NCBI RefSeq assembly: GCF_008370045.1
Contig: NZ_VOBN01000013.1
Span: 1-64,000 of the forward strand
Origin: Pseudomonas sp. ANT_J12
Lineage (GTDB): Bacteria; Pseudomonadota; Gammaproteobacteria; Pseudomonadales; Pseudomonadaceae
Length of the DNA: 64,000 nucleotides
Direction: 5' to 3'
The position numbers and the translations under genes were made by a program. The notes under the pieces were generated by a model. The model was not told where the DNA came from and ran no database searches. It saw nothing but the letters and a program-made list of their open reading frames with translations. The first letter of the stretch is position 1. The number at the start of each line of letters is the position of its first letter. Positions 26,768 to 35,470 of the stretch are shown here, piece by piece.

Positions 26768-27658
26768 ATGTCGCAAGGTTCCGCCACGCGTTACCCGTTG
26801 GTGCTGGTTCCCGGAATGCTCGGGTTCATCCGTTTGCTGCTGTATCCGTACTGGTTCGGGATCGTCGCGGCGTTGCGCCGTGGTGGTGCGGTGGTGTTTG
26901 CGGTGCAGGTGTCGCCGCTCAATTCCAGCGAAGTGCGCGGCGAGCAGTTGCTGGCGCGGATCGACGAGATCCTGCGCGAAACCGGAGCCGAGAAGGTCAA
27001 CCTGATCGGCCACAGCCAAGGCTCGCTGACCGCGCGTTATGCCGCTGCCAAACGCCCGGATCGGGTGGCGTCGGTCACGTCGGTGGCCGGGCCGAACCAC
27101 GGTTCGGAATTGGCGGATTACCTGCACAAACACTATCCGTCGGACAGCGCCAAGGGGCGCGTACTGGCGGTTTTGCTGCGCCTGATCGGTGGCTTGATGA
27201 GTGTGTTGGAAACCGGTTATCGCGGGCCGAAACTGCCGGTGGATATCCATGCCTCCCACGAATCCCTGACGACTACCGGCGTGGCGCTGTTCAACCAGCG
27301 TTATCCACAGGGCCTGCCGCAAACCTGGGGCGGGCACGGGCCGGAGGAGGTCAACGGCGTGCGTTATTACTCCTGGTCCGGGACCTTGCAGCCGGGCAAG
27401 ACCGATCGCGGCGGCAATCTGTTCGATGGGACCAACCGGTTTTGCCGGTTATTCGCGACAACCTTCGTGCGGGAAAAGGGGCATTGCGACGGGATGGTCG
27501 GGCGCTACAGCTCGCACCTGGGGACGGTGATCGGCGATGAATACCCGATGGATCACTTCGATATCGTCAACCAGTCGTTGGGGCTGGTGGGGAAGGGCGC
27601 GCAGCCGGTTCGGTTGTTTGTCGAGCATGCGGCGCGGTTGAAAGCGGCAGGTCTTTAG
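26768..27658 (+). CDS. Alpha/beta-hydrolase lipase, family I type
   Basis: A 296-residue triacylglycerol lipase-like protein. Oxyanion-hole segment YPLVLVPGMLGF near residue 9, nucleophile Ser83 in GHSQG, and candidate acid and base Asp241 (HCDGMVG) and His263 (MDHFDIVNQ) form the triad. It resembles true lipases of Pseudomonas family I but has no N-terminal signal peptide, and no lif foldase gene is adjacent, so it may be cytoplasmic or exported by another path. AAGGATG precedes ATG 26768. It is a single gene ending at a REPIN. Confidence 0.8.
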   Translation: MSQGSATRYPLVLVPGMLGFIRLLLYPYWFGIVAALRRGGAVVFAVQVSPLNSSEVRGEQLLARIDEILRETGAEKVNLIGHSQGSLTARYAAAKRPDRVASVTSVAGPNHGSELADYLHKHYPSDSAKGRVLAVLLRLIGGLMSVLETGYRGPKLPVDIHASHESLTTTGVALFNQRYPQGLPQTWGGHGPEEVNGVRYYSWSGTLQPGKTDRGGNLFDGTNRFCRLFATTFVREKGHCDGMVGRYSSHLGTVIGDEYPMDHFDIVNQSLGLVGKGAQPVRLFVEHAARLKAAGL

Positions 27659-27665
27659 ACCGCCT

Positions 27666-27754
27666 GTGGCGAGGGGGCTTGCCCCCGTTCGAGCGCGTAG
27701 CGGTCGCAAAATGGGGCCGCTACGCAGCCCAACGGGGGCAAGCCCCCTCGCCAC
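27666..27754. repeat. REPIN, GTGGCGAGGGGGCTTG family
   Basis: A clean two-armed copy between the convergent lipase and EamA genes. Confidence 0.85.
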
Positions 27755-27760
27755 AAAGGA

Positions 27761-28636
27761 TTAGGTGCGCCCCAACACGGTGGTCCACCGCTCCGACAAA
27801 ATCACCCCACCCAACGTCAACATCCCGCCGACCAGGTGATACATCGCCAACTGCTCATGCAACACCACCGCCGCAATCAGTGCGGTAATCAGCGGCAGCA
27901 GGTTGAAAAACTGCGTGGTCCGGCTCGGCCCCAGGCGCACCACGGCTTGCATCCACGCCAAGGGCGCAATCATCGAGGCCAGCAGGCAGGCGTAGAGCAC
28001 CAGCGGGATGTTCTGCCAGGTCGGGCCGATTTTTGGCGAGGCCACGAACAGCGGAAACAGCACCACCACCGCCACCAGCACCTGCAAATACAGCAACACC
28101 AGCGGCGGCAGGCGCAGCTGCCATTTTTTCAGGAGCGTGCTGTAGATCGCGTAGGCCAGAGTCGCGATCAGCATCATCGCGTCGCCCAGGTTCACCCCGT
28201 GCTCCAGCAATGCGCTCAGGCTGCCGGACGACACCACCACCAGCACCCCGGCAAACGACAGCACCGCACCGGACAGCGCACCGGCGGTCAGGCGCTGGCC
28301 GAGGCTGATGATCGCCATCGTCAGTGACATCAGCGGCATCAACGACAGGATGATGCCCATGTTGGTGGCGGTGGTCAGGCTCGCCGCGAAGTACGCCAGG
28401 CTCTGATAAACCGCCATGCCGAGCACGCCGAGGACGAAGATCTTCCACAGGTTGGGGCGGATCATCGGCCAGTGGGCGATCACTGGTTTGAGCATGAAGG
28501 GCGTGAACAGAATCCCGGCCAGCAGCCAGCGATAGAAACCGATCTCGGCGGGGAAGATCGCGCCGGCCGACATCTTGGTGATCACGGTATTGCCGGCCCA
28601 AATGAAAATGGCCAGCAGGGGAAACGCATATTGCAT
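27761..28636 (-). CDS. EamA (DMT) family metabolite permease
   Basis: A 291-residue inner-membrane protein with ten predicted spans formed by two EamA halves (IFIWAGNTVITK near the start, LLASMIAPLAWMQAVVRLGP near residue 225). Members export amino acids, nucleosides or other metabolites. ATG 28636 begins the normal EamA N-terminus; an in-frame TTG 18 codons upstream would add a non-family leader. The ribosome site is poor. It is divergent from an AraC regulator with about 100 bp between, which suggests that regulator controls it. Confidence 0.85.
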   Translation of the reverse strand: MQYAFPLLAIFIWAGNTVITKMSAGAIFPAEIGFYRWLLAGILFTPFMLKPVIAHWPMIRPNLWKIFVLGVLGMAVYQSLAYFAASLTTATNMGIILSLMPLMSLTMAIISLGQRLTAGALSGAVLSFAGVLVVVSSGSLSALLEHGVNLGDAMMLIATLAYAIYSTLLKKWQLRLPPLVLLYLQVLVAVVVLFPLFVASPKIGPTWQNIPLVLYACLLASMIAPLAWMQAVVRLGPSRTTQFFNLLPLITALIAAVVLHEQLAMYHLVGGMLTLGGVILSERWTTVLGRT

Positions 28637-28734
28637 GGGAGAGAAACCAGAACGTTGATGAGGCGCAATTATCCGCCTGTCTGGATGCAAGCCTATACTC
28701 CGATCCAGACAATCGGCCCTTGATGACGGACAGC

Positions 28735-29523
28735 ATGAGCAGTAAACACATCGATCTGCTGGATTTCAGCGAACTGCCGGCCCCGGTGTACTTCCGCTAC
28801 GCCGACTTCGACACCCACGAATACGCCTCGGCCCACCGCCACCCGTGGGGCACCCTGGAGTATTCGGCCAATGGCGTGTTGCACATGGAAATCGGCAGCA
28901 GCCGCTTCATGTCGCCGCCGCAGTACGCGGTGTGGGTGCCACCGCAGACCGAGCACAGTTTCTACAGCAACCAGCCGATCAACTACCGCGCGGTGTGCCT
29001 GGCGCCGTCGCTGTGCCGGGATCTGCCGCAACAAGCGTGCACCCTGGCCATCAGCGACATTCTCAAGGCGATCCTCAAGGACTTCGCCGCTCGCGACGTG
29101 AAGATTCCCGAACAGGACACTGACGTGCGCCTGGCCCAGGTGTTGGTGGATCAATTGCAACAGGCCCCCGAGCACGCCTGTTATTTGCCTTACGCCAGCA
29201 GTCCGGGGCTGCTCGGGATACTTGAAGCCTTGCAGGCCGAGCCCGGGGATAACCGGCCCTTGGCGGCGTGGGCGACGCAGATTCACGTCAGCGAACGCAC
29301 CCTGGCCCGGCAATTCGTGCGTGAATTGGGCATGAGTTTCGGCGAGTGGCGCCTGCGCCTGCGATTCCTCGCGGCGATTGAAGCGCTGGGCAGCCAGCAC
29401 AGCATTCAGGACATCGCCTTCGACATGGGCTACAGCACCGGTTCGGCCTTTATCGCCATGTTTCAGCGCCAGGCCGGGTGCACGCCGGAGCAATATCGCC
29501 GCAGCCACCTCGAGACCAGGTGA
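28735..29523 (+). CDS. AraC-family regulator with cupin N-terminal domain
   Basis: A 262-residue regulator: an N-terminal cupin sensor (ASAHRHPWGTLEYSANG, VPPQTEHSF) and a C-terminal double helix-turn-helix (ATQIHVSERTLARQF, then IQDIAFDMGYSTGSAFIAMF). It is of the NimR/YeaM-like type often paired with a divergent exporter, here the EamA permease. ATG 28723 is an alternative start; 28735 has GACGGA upstream. The inducer is unknown. Confidence 0.85.
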   Translation: MSSKHIDLLDFSELPAPVYFRYADFDTHEYASAHRHPWGTLEYSANGVLHMEIGSSRFMSPPQYAVWVPPQTEHSFYSNQPINYRAVCLAPSLCRDLPQQACTLAISDILKAILKDFAARDVKIPEQDTDVRLAQVLVDQLQQAPEHACYLPYASSPGLLGILEALQAEPGDNRPLAAWATQIHVSERTLARQFVRELGMSFGEWRLRLRFLAAIEALGSQHSIQDIAFDMGYSTGSAFIAMFQRQAGCTPEQYRRSHLETR

Positions 29524-29595
29524 AGGTGTTACAGGGTTTGTCTACACTTCAGGGCGAGGCCGCATCCATCGGTGCGGCAACAAGGAGAAAACTCC

Positions 29596-29901
29596 ATGAA
29601 GATGTTGCGTGTCCCTTTGTTGATGATCGGTTTGCTGCTCTGCTCCCAGGGCTTCGCCGCCACGGCCCAACAGAACAAAATGACCACCTGCAATGCCGAC
29701 GCTACCGCGAAAAGCCTCAAGGGCGATGAGCGCAAGACATTCATGAGCACCTGCCTCAAAGCCGCCCCGGCCGCCAATGACGCGAAAGTCCTGACCCCGC
29801 AGCAGGAAAAAATGAAAACCTGCAACGCGGACGCCAAGACCAAAGCCCTCACGGGCGATGCGCGCAAAACCTTCATGAGCGATTGCCTGAAGAAGAAATA
29901 A
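29596..29901 (+). CDS. psiF: PsiF-repeat exported protein
   Basis: A 101-residue protein with a signal peptide (cut after GFAA) and two PsiF repeats, each K-M-x-T-C-N-A-D-A-x(4)-L-x-G-D-x-R-K-T-F-M-S-x-C-L. Each repeat has two cysteines likely to form a disulfide. In E. coli PsiF is phosphate-starvation inducible with unknown molecular role; no Pho box is evident here. AAGGAG lies upstream of ATG 29596. It is monocistronic. Confidence 0.88.
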   Translation: MKMLRVPLLMIGLLLCSQGFAATAQQNKMTTCNADATAKSLKGDERKTFMSTCLKAAPAANDAKVLTPQQEKMKTCNADAKTKALTGDARKTFMSDCLKKK

Positions 29902-29907
29902 TCCGGC

Positions 29908-30002
29908 CCTGTAGGCGCATGGCTCGCCCGCGATGAACGATAACGCGGTGTGTCATGGGTATTCGCGGCGCGCCCATCGCGGGCAAGCCTTGCTCCTACA
30001 GG
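29908..30002. repeat. Degenerate REPIN, CCTGTAGGAGCGAGGC family
   Basis: Left arm CCTGTAGGCGCATGGCTCGC diverged, right arm GCGGGCAAGCCTTGCTCCTA intact, between psiF and the AI-2E-type gene. Confidence 0.7.
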
Positions 30003-30079
30003 TTATGCACAATTCCTAGTGCTGACCTCGGATCGCTGGCAGACTGCCCATCCTTTTACGCCGTTCGTTTTGAGGCTGT

Positions 30080-31093
30080 ATGCCAACGTTTTCTCAGCGT
30101 CATGTATTGCTGTTGGTCAGTTGGGTGATCATTTTTGGCGGGCTGCTGCTGGTGATCCCGCTGCGCCTGTTGCCCAGCCTGCTGGCCGGGTTGTTGGTAT
30201 TTGAACTGGTCAACATGCTCACGCCGCAGTTGCAGCGGCTGATCGAAGGTCGCCGCGCCCGTTGGCTGGCGGTGGCGTTGCTCGGCACATTGGTGGTCAG
30301 CGTGCTGGCGCTGATCTTTGCCGGTGCGATCAGTTTTCTATTGCACGAAGCGGAAAACCCCGGGGCTTCCCTCGACAAATTCATGCACGTGGTCGACCGC
30401 GCCCGCGGGCAGTTGCCGCCGTTCATCGATGTTTACCTGCCGGCCAGCGCCGCCGAATTCCGCGTGGCCATTGGCGAATGGATGAGCAAACACCTCAGCG
30501 ATTTGCAACTGGTGGGCAAGGACGCGGCGCACATGTTCGTGACGTTGCTGATCGGCATGGTGCTGGGCGCGATCATCGCCTTGCAGCGGGTGCCGGACGT
30601 GACCAAGCGCAAACCGCTGGCCGCCGCGCTGTTCGACCGCTTGCACCTGCTGGTCCAGGCGTTTCGCAACATCGTGTTCGCGCAGATCAAGATTTCCCTG
30701 CTCAACACCTTCTTCACCGGGATTTTCCTGGCGGTGATCCTGCCGATGTTCGGCATCAAGCTGCCGCTGACCAAAACCCTGATCGTGCTGACCTTCCTGC
30801 TCGGCCTGTTGCCGGTGATCGGCAATCTGATGTCGAACACCCTGATCACCATCGTCGGTTTGTCGCTGTCGATCTGGGTCGCGGTGGCGGCGCTGGGTTA
30901 CCTGATCTTTATCCACAAGCTCGAATACTTCCTCAACGCGCGCATCGTCGGCGGGCAGATCAGTGCCAAGTCGTGGGAGTTGCTGCTGGCAATGCTGGTG
31001 TTCGAGGCCGCGTTCGGCCTGCCGGGGGTGGTGGCGGGGCCGATTTATTACGCGTATTTGAAGAGTGAGTTGAAGCTGGTAGGGATGGTTTAA
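30080..31093 (+). CDS. AI-2E (PerM/TqsA-like) family transporter
   Basis: A 337-residue integral membrane protein with about eight spans: two pairs at the N-terminus, a soluble middle (residues 85-160) and a C-terminal group with LTFLLGLLPVIGNLMSNT and GLPGVVAGPIYYAYLK, characteristic of the AI-2E transporter family. Members include TqsA and sodium/proton antiporters; substrate is unresolved. A GAGG ribosome site lies just before ATG 30080. It is single-gene, followed by a repeat and the convergent yegD. Confidence 0.82.
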   Translation: MPTFSQRHVLLLVSWVIIFGGLLLVIPLRLLPSLLAGLLVFELVNMLTPQLQRLIEGRRARWLAVALLGTLVVSVLALIFAGAISFLLHEAENPGASLDKFMHVVDRARGQLPPFIDVYLPASAAEFRVAIGEWMSKHLSDLQLVGKDAAHMFVTLLIGMVLGAIIALQRVPDVTKRKPLAAALFDRLHLLVQAFRNIVFAQIKISLLNTFFTGIFLAVILPMFGIKLPLTKTLIVLTFLLGLLPVIGNLMSNTLITIVGLSLSIWVAVAALGYLIFIHKLEYFLNARIVGGQISAKSWELLLAMLVFEAAFGLPGVVAGPIYYAYLKSELKLVGMV

Positions 31094-31095
31094 AA

Positions 31096-31196
31096 GCAGT
31101 TGCAAGCCGCAAGTTTCAAGCGACAAGTCAAAGCAGTGGCGGTGTTCGCTCCTGCTTTTTACTTGCCGCTTGAAGCTTGCAACTTACCGCTGCTTC
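31096..31196. repeat. CAAGCTTCAAG-type palindromic repeat
   Basis: Left arm GCAGTTGCAAGCCGCAAG... and right arm ...TTGCCGCTTGAAGCTTGCAA, with an inner AAGCAGTGGCGGTG spacer, between convergent genes. Confidence 0.65.
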
Positions 31197-32465
31197 TCAG
31201 CAGCCGTAACGCTTCATGGCTTCAATCGCCAAACCACTGCCGATGCTGCCAAAGATATTCCCTTCCACATGCCGCGCCTTCGGCAGCATCGCCGAGACGC
31301 TGTTGCGCAGCGCCGGGATGCCGCTGGAACCGCCGGTGAAGAACACCGTATCGACCTGATCAACCCGCACGTTGGCATCGTTGAGCAGTTGCGTGACGCT
31401 GTTGCGCACGCGCTCCAGCAGGTTGTCGATGGCGGATTCGAACAAGGCGCGGGTCAGTTCCACGCTCAGGCCCGGCTCTATGCGGTCCAGCGGTACATGG
31501 CGGCTGTCGGCGTGGGTCAGCTGGATCTTGGTTTCTTCCACTTCCATGGCCAGCCAGTGGCCGGCGCGCTGGTCGATCAGCTTGAACAGGCGATCGATGC
31601 CGCCGGTGTCTTCGATGTCGTAGCGCATGCTGCCCAGGGCCAACGTCGACTTCTGCGAGTACACCGAGTTGATGGTGTGCCAGGTCGCCAGGTTCATGTG
31701 GTGGCTGGTGGGCATGTAGGCGCCGCTCTTCATGCGGCTGCCGTAGCCGAACAGCGGCATCAGGCCTTGCAGGCTCAGTTGCTTGTCGAAATCGGTCCCG
31801 CCGATGTGCACGCCGCCGGTGGCGAGGATGTCGTCGTGGCGGTTGTCGTGCATGCGCCGCTCAGGGGACAGGCGCACCAGCGAGAAGTCGGAGGTACCAC
31901 CGCCGATGTCGACAATCAGCACCAACTCTTCTTTTTCGATGGTCGACTCGTAGTCGAACGCCGCGGCAATCGGCTCGTACTGGAACGACACGTCCTTGAA
32001 GCCGATGGCGCGGGCCACGTCGACCAAGGTGTTTTCGGCTTCCTGGTCCGCCAGTTCGTCGTCATCGACGAAGAACACCGGGCGACCCAGCACCACTTCT
32101 TCGAACTCACGACCGGCTTCGGCTTCGGCGCGCTTCTTCAACTGGCCGATGAACAGGCCCAGCAAGTCCTTGAACGGCATCGCCGTGCCGAGGACGCTGG
32201 TGTCGTGCTTGATCAGCTTGGAACCCAGCAGGCTCTTGAGCGAGCGCATCAGCCGGCCTTCGTAGCCTTCCAGGTACTCGTGCAGCGCCAGCCGGCCGTA
32301 CACCGGGCGGCGTTCTTCGATGTTGAAGAAGACCACCGAGGGCAGGGTGATCTTGTCGTCCTCCAGCGCGATCAGCGTTTCCATGCCGGGGCGTAGCCAG
32401 CCGACGGTGGAGTTGGACGTGCCGAAGTCGATACCACAGGCACGGGCTGGGGATGCGTTTTTCAT
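31197..32465 (-). CDS. yegD: Hsp70-like chaperone YegD
   Basis: A 422-residue short Hsp70-family protein consisting of the ATPase domain with a truncated C-terminus. ATP-binding motifs are GIDFGTSNSTVG (phosphate 1), VDIGGGTSDFSLV (phosphate 2) and FFTGGSSGIPALR (adenosine). The peptide-binding domain of DnaK is absent, as in E. coli YegD. It is divergent from the CbpA/CbpM pair, separated by 299 bp, which suggests a shared chaperone function, although a direct partnership is inference. Confidence 0.88.
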   Translation of the reverse strand: MKNASPARACGIDFGTSNSTVGWLRPGMETLIALEDDKITLPSVVFFNIEERRPVYGRLALHEYLEGYEGRLMRSLKSLLGSKLIKHDTSVLGTAMPFKDLLGLFIGQLKKRAEAEAGREFEEVVLGRPVFFVDDDELADQEAENTLVDVARAIGFKDVSFQYEPIAAAFDYESTIEKEELVLIVDIGGGTSDFSLVRLSPERRMHDNRHDDILATGGVHIGGTDFDKQLSLQGLMPLFGYGSRMKSGAYMPTSHHMNLATWHTINSVYSQKSTLALGSMRYDIEDTGGIDRLFKLIDQRAGHWLAMEVEETKIQLTHADSRHVPLDRIEPGLSVELTRALFESAIDNLLERVRNSVTQLLNDANVRVDQVDTVFFTGGSSGIPALRNSVSAMLPKARHVEGNIFGSIGSGLAIEAMKRYGC

Positions 32466-32693
32466 GTCTTTCGAGTTCCGGTTAAAAAACGGCCGCGCAG
32501 TGTATGCCAGTGCGGCGAAGATTCGAAGGCCGACTATCCGCTAAATCACCGGCAATAGCGCCTTGATAAGCGGGCACGATGCCCCAAACTTGTCTGCATC
32601 GACCCTGGCAGCCATTTGGCGGTCGCAAGAACCGCCCGCCGCTGCCGATAAACTTCTGATGCGCTGCCCGGTCACAAACTTGAGATCGGTCAA

Positions 32694-32726
32694 CCCGACA
32701 GCCTGCAATGCGCGCATGCTGTCGGG
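32694..32726 (+). promoter_or_regulatory. Perfect dyad in the yegD-cbpA gap
   Basis: CCCGACAGC and GCTGTCGGG flank a second, central palindrome ATGCGCGCAT, about 40 bp before the cbpA ATG. It is either an operator or a 5' hairpin. The remainder of the 299-bp gap shows no gene. Confidence 0.45.
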
Positions 32727-32764
32727 GTAGCGGCGCGATTTTGATAACGGATGGTGATCCTTAG

Positions 32765-33718
32765 ATGGACTTCAAAGACTATTACAAGATTCTCGGTGTG
32801 GAACCGACCGCGGACGATAAGACGATTAAAGCCGCCTATCGCAAGCTGGCCCGCAAATACCACCCCGACGTCAGCAAGGAAAAAGACGCCGAGGCCAAGT
32901 TCAAGGACGCCTCGGAAGCCTATGAAGCGCTGAAAAGCGCCGACAAGCGCGCCGAATATGACGACTTGCGCAAATACGGCCAGCACGGCCAACCGTTCCA
33001 GGGCCCGCCAGGCTGGCAGGGGCGTGGCGGCGGCGGCGGTGGTTTCGGTGGCGGTCAGGACACGGGCGATTTTTCGGACTTCTTCAGTTCGATCTTCGGC
33101 AACCGTGGGCCTGGTTTTGGGGGTGGAGAGTCGCGTCGCAGTGCCGGACGTCGAGGGCAAGACGTGGAAATGGAACTTGGAATTTTTCTGGAAGAAACCC
33201 TCTCGAACGAATCGAAGAAGGTCACTTTCCAGGTGCCGCAGTACAACGCGGCTGGGCAGCATGTCAGCAACACCTCGAAAAGCCTGAACGTGAAGATCCC
33301 GGCCGGTGTGGCCGACGGCGAGCGTATTCGCCTCAAGGGCCAGGGCGCGCCGGGTACCGGTGGTGGCGCCAATGGCGACCTGTTCCTGATCATCCGCTTC
33401 GCCCCGCACCCGAAATTCGACGTCGAAGGCGAGAACCTGATCATCACCTTGCCGCTGGCTCCTTGGGAGCTGGCGCTGGGCGCCGAAGTCGCGGTGCCGA
33501 CCCTGACCGGCAAGATCAACCTCAAGGTCCCGGCCGGCAGCCAGAATGGCCAGCGCATGCGCGCCAAGGGCCATGGCTTGCTGAACAAGAAGGGCGAGCG
33601 TGGCTTCCTGTTCGTGCAGCTCAAGGCCGTGATGCCGAAAGCCTCGGACGATGAGGTCAAGGCGTTGTGGCAAGAGCTGGCGCAGAAAGCCGCGTTCGAC
33701 CCACGGGAAAATTTTTGA
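32765..33718 (+). CDS. cbpA: DnaJ-like co-chaperone/nucleoid protein CbpA
   Basis: A 317-residue type II Hsp40. J domain at residues 1-70 with the HPD motif in YHPDVSKEKD, then a Gly-rich linker (GRGGGGGGFGGG) and two C-terminal beta domains (VKIPAGVADGERIRLKG, VPAGSQNGQRMRAKG). There is no Cys zinc finger, which separates it from DnaJ. CbpA binds curved DNA and assists DnaK. cbpM, encoding its specific inhibitor, follows 27 nt downstream. Confidence 0.92.
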   Translation: MDFKDYYKILGVEPTADDKTIKAAYRKLARKYHPDVSKEKDAEAKFKDASEAYEALKSADKRAEYDDLRKYGQHGQPFQGPPGWQGRGGGGGGFGGGQDTGDFSDFFSSIFGNRGPGFGGGESRRSAGRRGQDVEMELGIFLEETLSNESKKVTFQVPQYNAAGQHVSNTSKSLNVKIPAGVADGERIRLKGQGAPGTGGGANGDLFLIIRFAPHPKFDVEGENLIITLPLAPWELALGAEVAVPTLTGKINLKVPAGSQNGQRMRAKGHGLLNKKGERGFLFVQLKAVMPKASDDEVKALWQELAQKAAFDPRENF

Positions 33719-33745
33719 TCCGCTAGAACCCTGGAGCTACTGACA

Positions 33746-34051
33746 ATGAGCAGTCCCCTGATCGTTCAACTGGACATGGCAGAATTCTGTGAGGCGACCG
33801 AGCTGTCGGACGTCTACGTGATCGAAATCGTCGAACACGGCATCCTCGAACCTCAGGGCTCTGCGCCCAAGGACTGGCGTTTCAACGATTACGAACTGGC
33901 CCTGGCCAAACGCGCCGCCAAGCTGCGGCGCGATCTGGAGCTGGAGTGGGAAGGCGTCGCGCTGGCGCTGGACTTGCTGGAAGAAGTGCAGCAGCTGCGG
34001 GCTGAGAATCGAATGCTCAAGCAGCGGTTGGGAAGGTTGGTCGTTGAGTAG
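33746..34051 (+). CDS. cbpM: CbpA modulator CbpM
   Basis: A 101-residue MerR-like small protein that binds the J domain of CbpA and blocks both its co-chaperone and DNA-binding activity. It has an N-terminal winged-helix segment (FCEATELSDVYVIEIVEHGIL) and a C-terminal coiled coil (LEEVQQLRAENRMLKQRL). It lies directly after cbpA and is almost certainly cotranscribed. Confidence 0.9.
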   Translation: MSSPLIVQLDMAEFCEATELSDVYVIEIVEHGILEPQGSAPKDWRFNDYELALAKRAAKLRRDLELEWEGVALALDLLEEVQQLRAENRMLKQRLGRLVVE

Positions 34052-34068
34052 CAGCAGGCACTGAACCT

Positions 34069-34095
34069 GTGGTGAGGGGGCTTGCCCCTCGCCAC
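34069..34095. repeat. Compact REP palindrome
   Basis: GTGGTGAGGGG-CTTG-CCCCTCGCCAC with the spacer lost: a solo palindrome of the 3.7-kb family after cbpM. Confidence 0.75.
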
Positions 34096-34113
34096 AAAAG
34101 CGGTCCCAAGCCA

Positions 34114-35238
34114 TCACACCTTCCTGGGCAACACCACCGTAAACAACGTCCCCTCCAATTCGCTGGAGCTGACCTCGATCGTGCCCCGGTGAGCGTTTAC
34201 CACTTCCTTGACGATAAACAAGCCCAAACCGAGGCTGGTCGACGGCTGCCCGAGTTCTTCGTCGGCGTTGCGCACCAGGGGATCGAAAATGGTGCCGAGC
34301 GCCTCTTCCGGAATCGGCACGCCATAGTTATGCACCGTCAGGCGCACCGAGTCGGCCTCGCCGCTGAGCACTACACTGACGTCACGCTTGTTCGAGCCAT
34401 GCTGCAACGCGTTGCCGATCAGGTTCTGCAACAGCTGATTGATGCGCCCGGCATCCCAGGTGCCGTGGGTATCGCCCTGCACCGTGATCGTCGGATCGCA
34501 TTCGGGGTTGCCGGCGCAGGCCTGGGCAATGGCTTCGCGCGCGGCGTCGGCCAGGTCCATCGGTTTTGGTTCGATGGGCAAGCTCTTGCCCAGGCGACTG
34601 CGCACCAGTTCCAGCAAATCACTGACCATCGCCGCCATGTGCCGGGTGCCACGCTTGATGTGGTGCGCGCAGGTCAGGGCGTCACCTTCGAGATTGGCTT
34701 TGCGCATCAGCATTTCGGTGGACATGCTCACCGCCTGCAACGGTGCGCGCAGGTCGTGGCCGAGGATCGCCAGGAAAATATCCCGGGAATGATTGACCTG
34801 CTCGGCATAGGCCGCAGTCGACTCGGCCAGGGCTTCGTCGATGGCTTCGTTGAAGCGGATCATGTCCTGGAAGTAGGCGAGGTCCGGCGATTGCAGGCTC
34901 TCGACCCAGAGCCGGATGACACAGGCGCGCAGATGACGGAACTCTGAGGTCATCTGCACCAGGTCAAAGCCGACGTTGTGCCGCAATTCGCCATGGCTGG
35001 CGGCGGCCTTGTCCAGGCTGGGGGTTTTCTCCGGGCCGTCACCCTTGGCCTTGGCGGCCTGTTCCTGGGCGGTCTGCGCGGTGGTCATGTCCCGGGCGGC
35101 GGCCAGCAGGATGGAGCGGGCATGATCGCGCAAGGTGGCGCGATCCAGGTTGTCGTCAGGGGTGATCGCGCGGGCGAACTGCTCCCATTCATCGACGACA
35201 CGATCGACCTCTACCACGATGAATTCGCTTAAACGCAT
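34114..35238 (-). CDS. Soluble orphan sensor histidine kinase
   Basis: A 374-residue histidine kinase with no membrane segment. The N-terminal half (about 1-155) resembles the RsbRD-type helical sensor domain. The phosphoacceptor His lies in LAILGHDLRAPLQAVS near residue 170; N box NLIGNALQHGSN and G box STSLGLGLFIVKEVVNAHRG are intact. No response-regulator gene is adjacent. ATG 35238 begins the family start MRLSEFIVVEVD; the in-frame extension upstream has no ribosome site. The signal is unknown. Confidence 0.82.
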   Translation of the reverse strand: MRLSEFIVVEVDRVVDEWEQFARAITPDDNLDRATLRDHARSILLAAARDMTTAQTAQEQAAKAKGDGPEKTPSLDKAAASHGELRHNVGFDLVQMTSEFRHLRACVIRLWVESLQSPDLAYFQDMIRFNEAIDEALAESTAAYAEQVNHSRDIFLAILGHDLRAPLQAVSMSTEMLMRKANLEGDALTCAHHIKRGTRHMAAMVSDLLELVRSRLGKSLPIEPKPMDLADAAREAIAQACAGNPECDPTITVQGDTHGTWDAGRINQLLQNLIGNALQHGSNKRDVSVVLSGEADSVRLTVHNYGVPIPEEALGTIFDPLVRNADEELGQPSTSLGLGLFIVKEVVNAHRGTIEVSSSELEGTLFTVVLPRKV

Positions 35239-35409
35239 GGAGCAGAATCCTGAGCAGGTACGGCGGAAAGTGACCCGCATCTTAGCGCCTTCCCGGTCAG
35301 GTAAACACCGCACAAATGGAGAGGCGCCCGGTGGTATTTATATATAGTCGGCTTTTGGAATGTTGAAAGGTCGACGTTGTTTAAGGGCGGGGACACTTCG
35401 TGTTTTTGC

Positions 35410-35457
35410 ATTATTGTTGATGAACAATAATCGCTAGCCTGATGGCTTTGTCATCAA
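35410..35457 (+). promoter_or_regulatory. AT-rich dyads upstream of the NEL-type toxin gene
   Basis: ATTATTGTT-N4-AACAATAAT is a perfect 9-bp inverted repeat (35410-35431) within an AT-rich stretch that stands out from the local composition. A second dyad TGATG-N7-CATCA follows at about 35440-35457. Both lie within 60 bp of the start codon and could be an operator or silencer site. Confidence 0.45.
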
Positions 35458-35470
35458 GGACGATAGCGAT

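Noticed and set aside
32680..32702. Heat-shock (sigma-32) promoter before cbpA, CTTGAG...
   Set aside because: No CCCCAT-type -10 at the needed 13-15 nt spacing.
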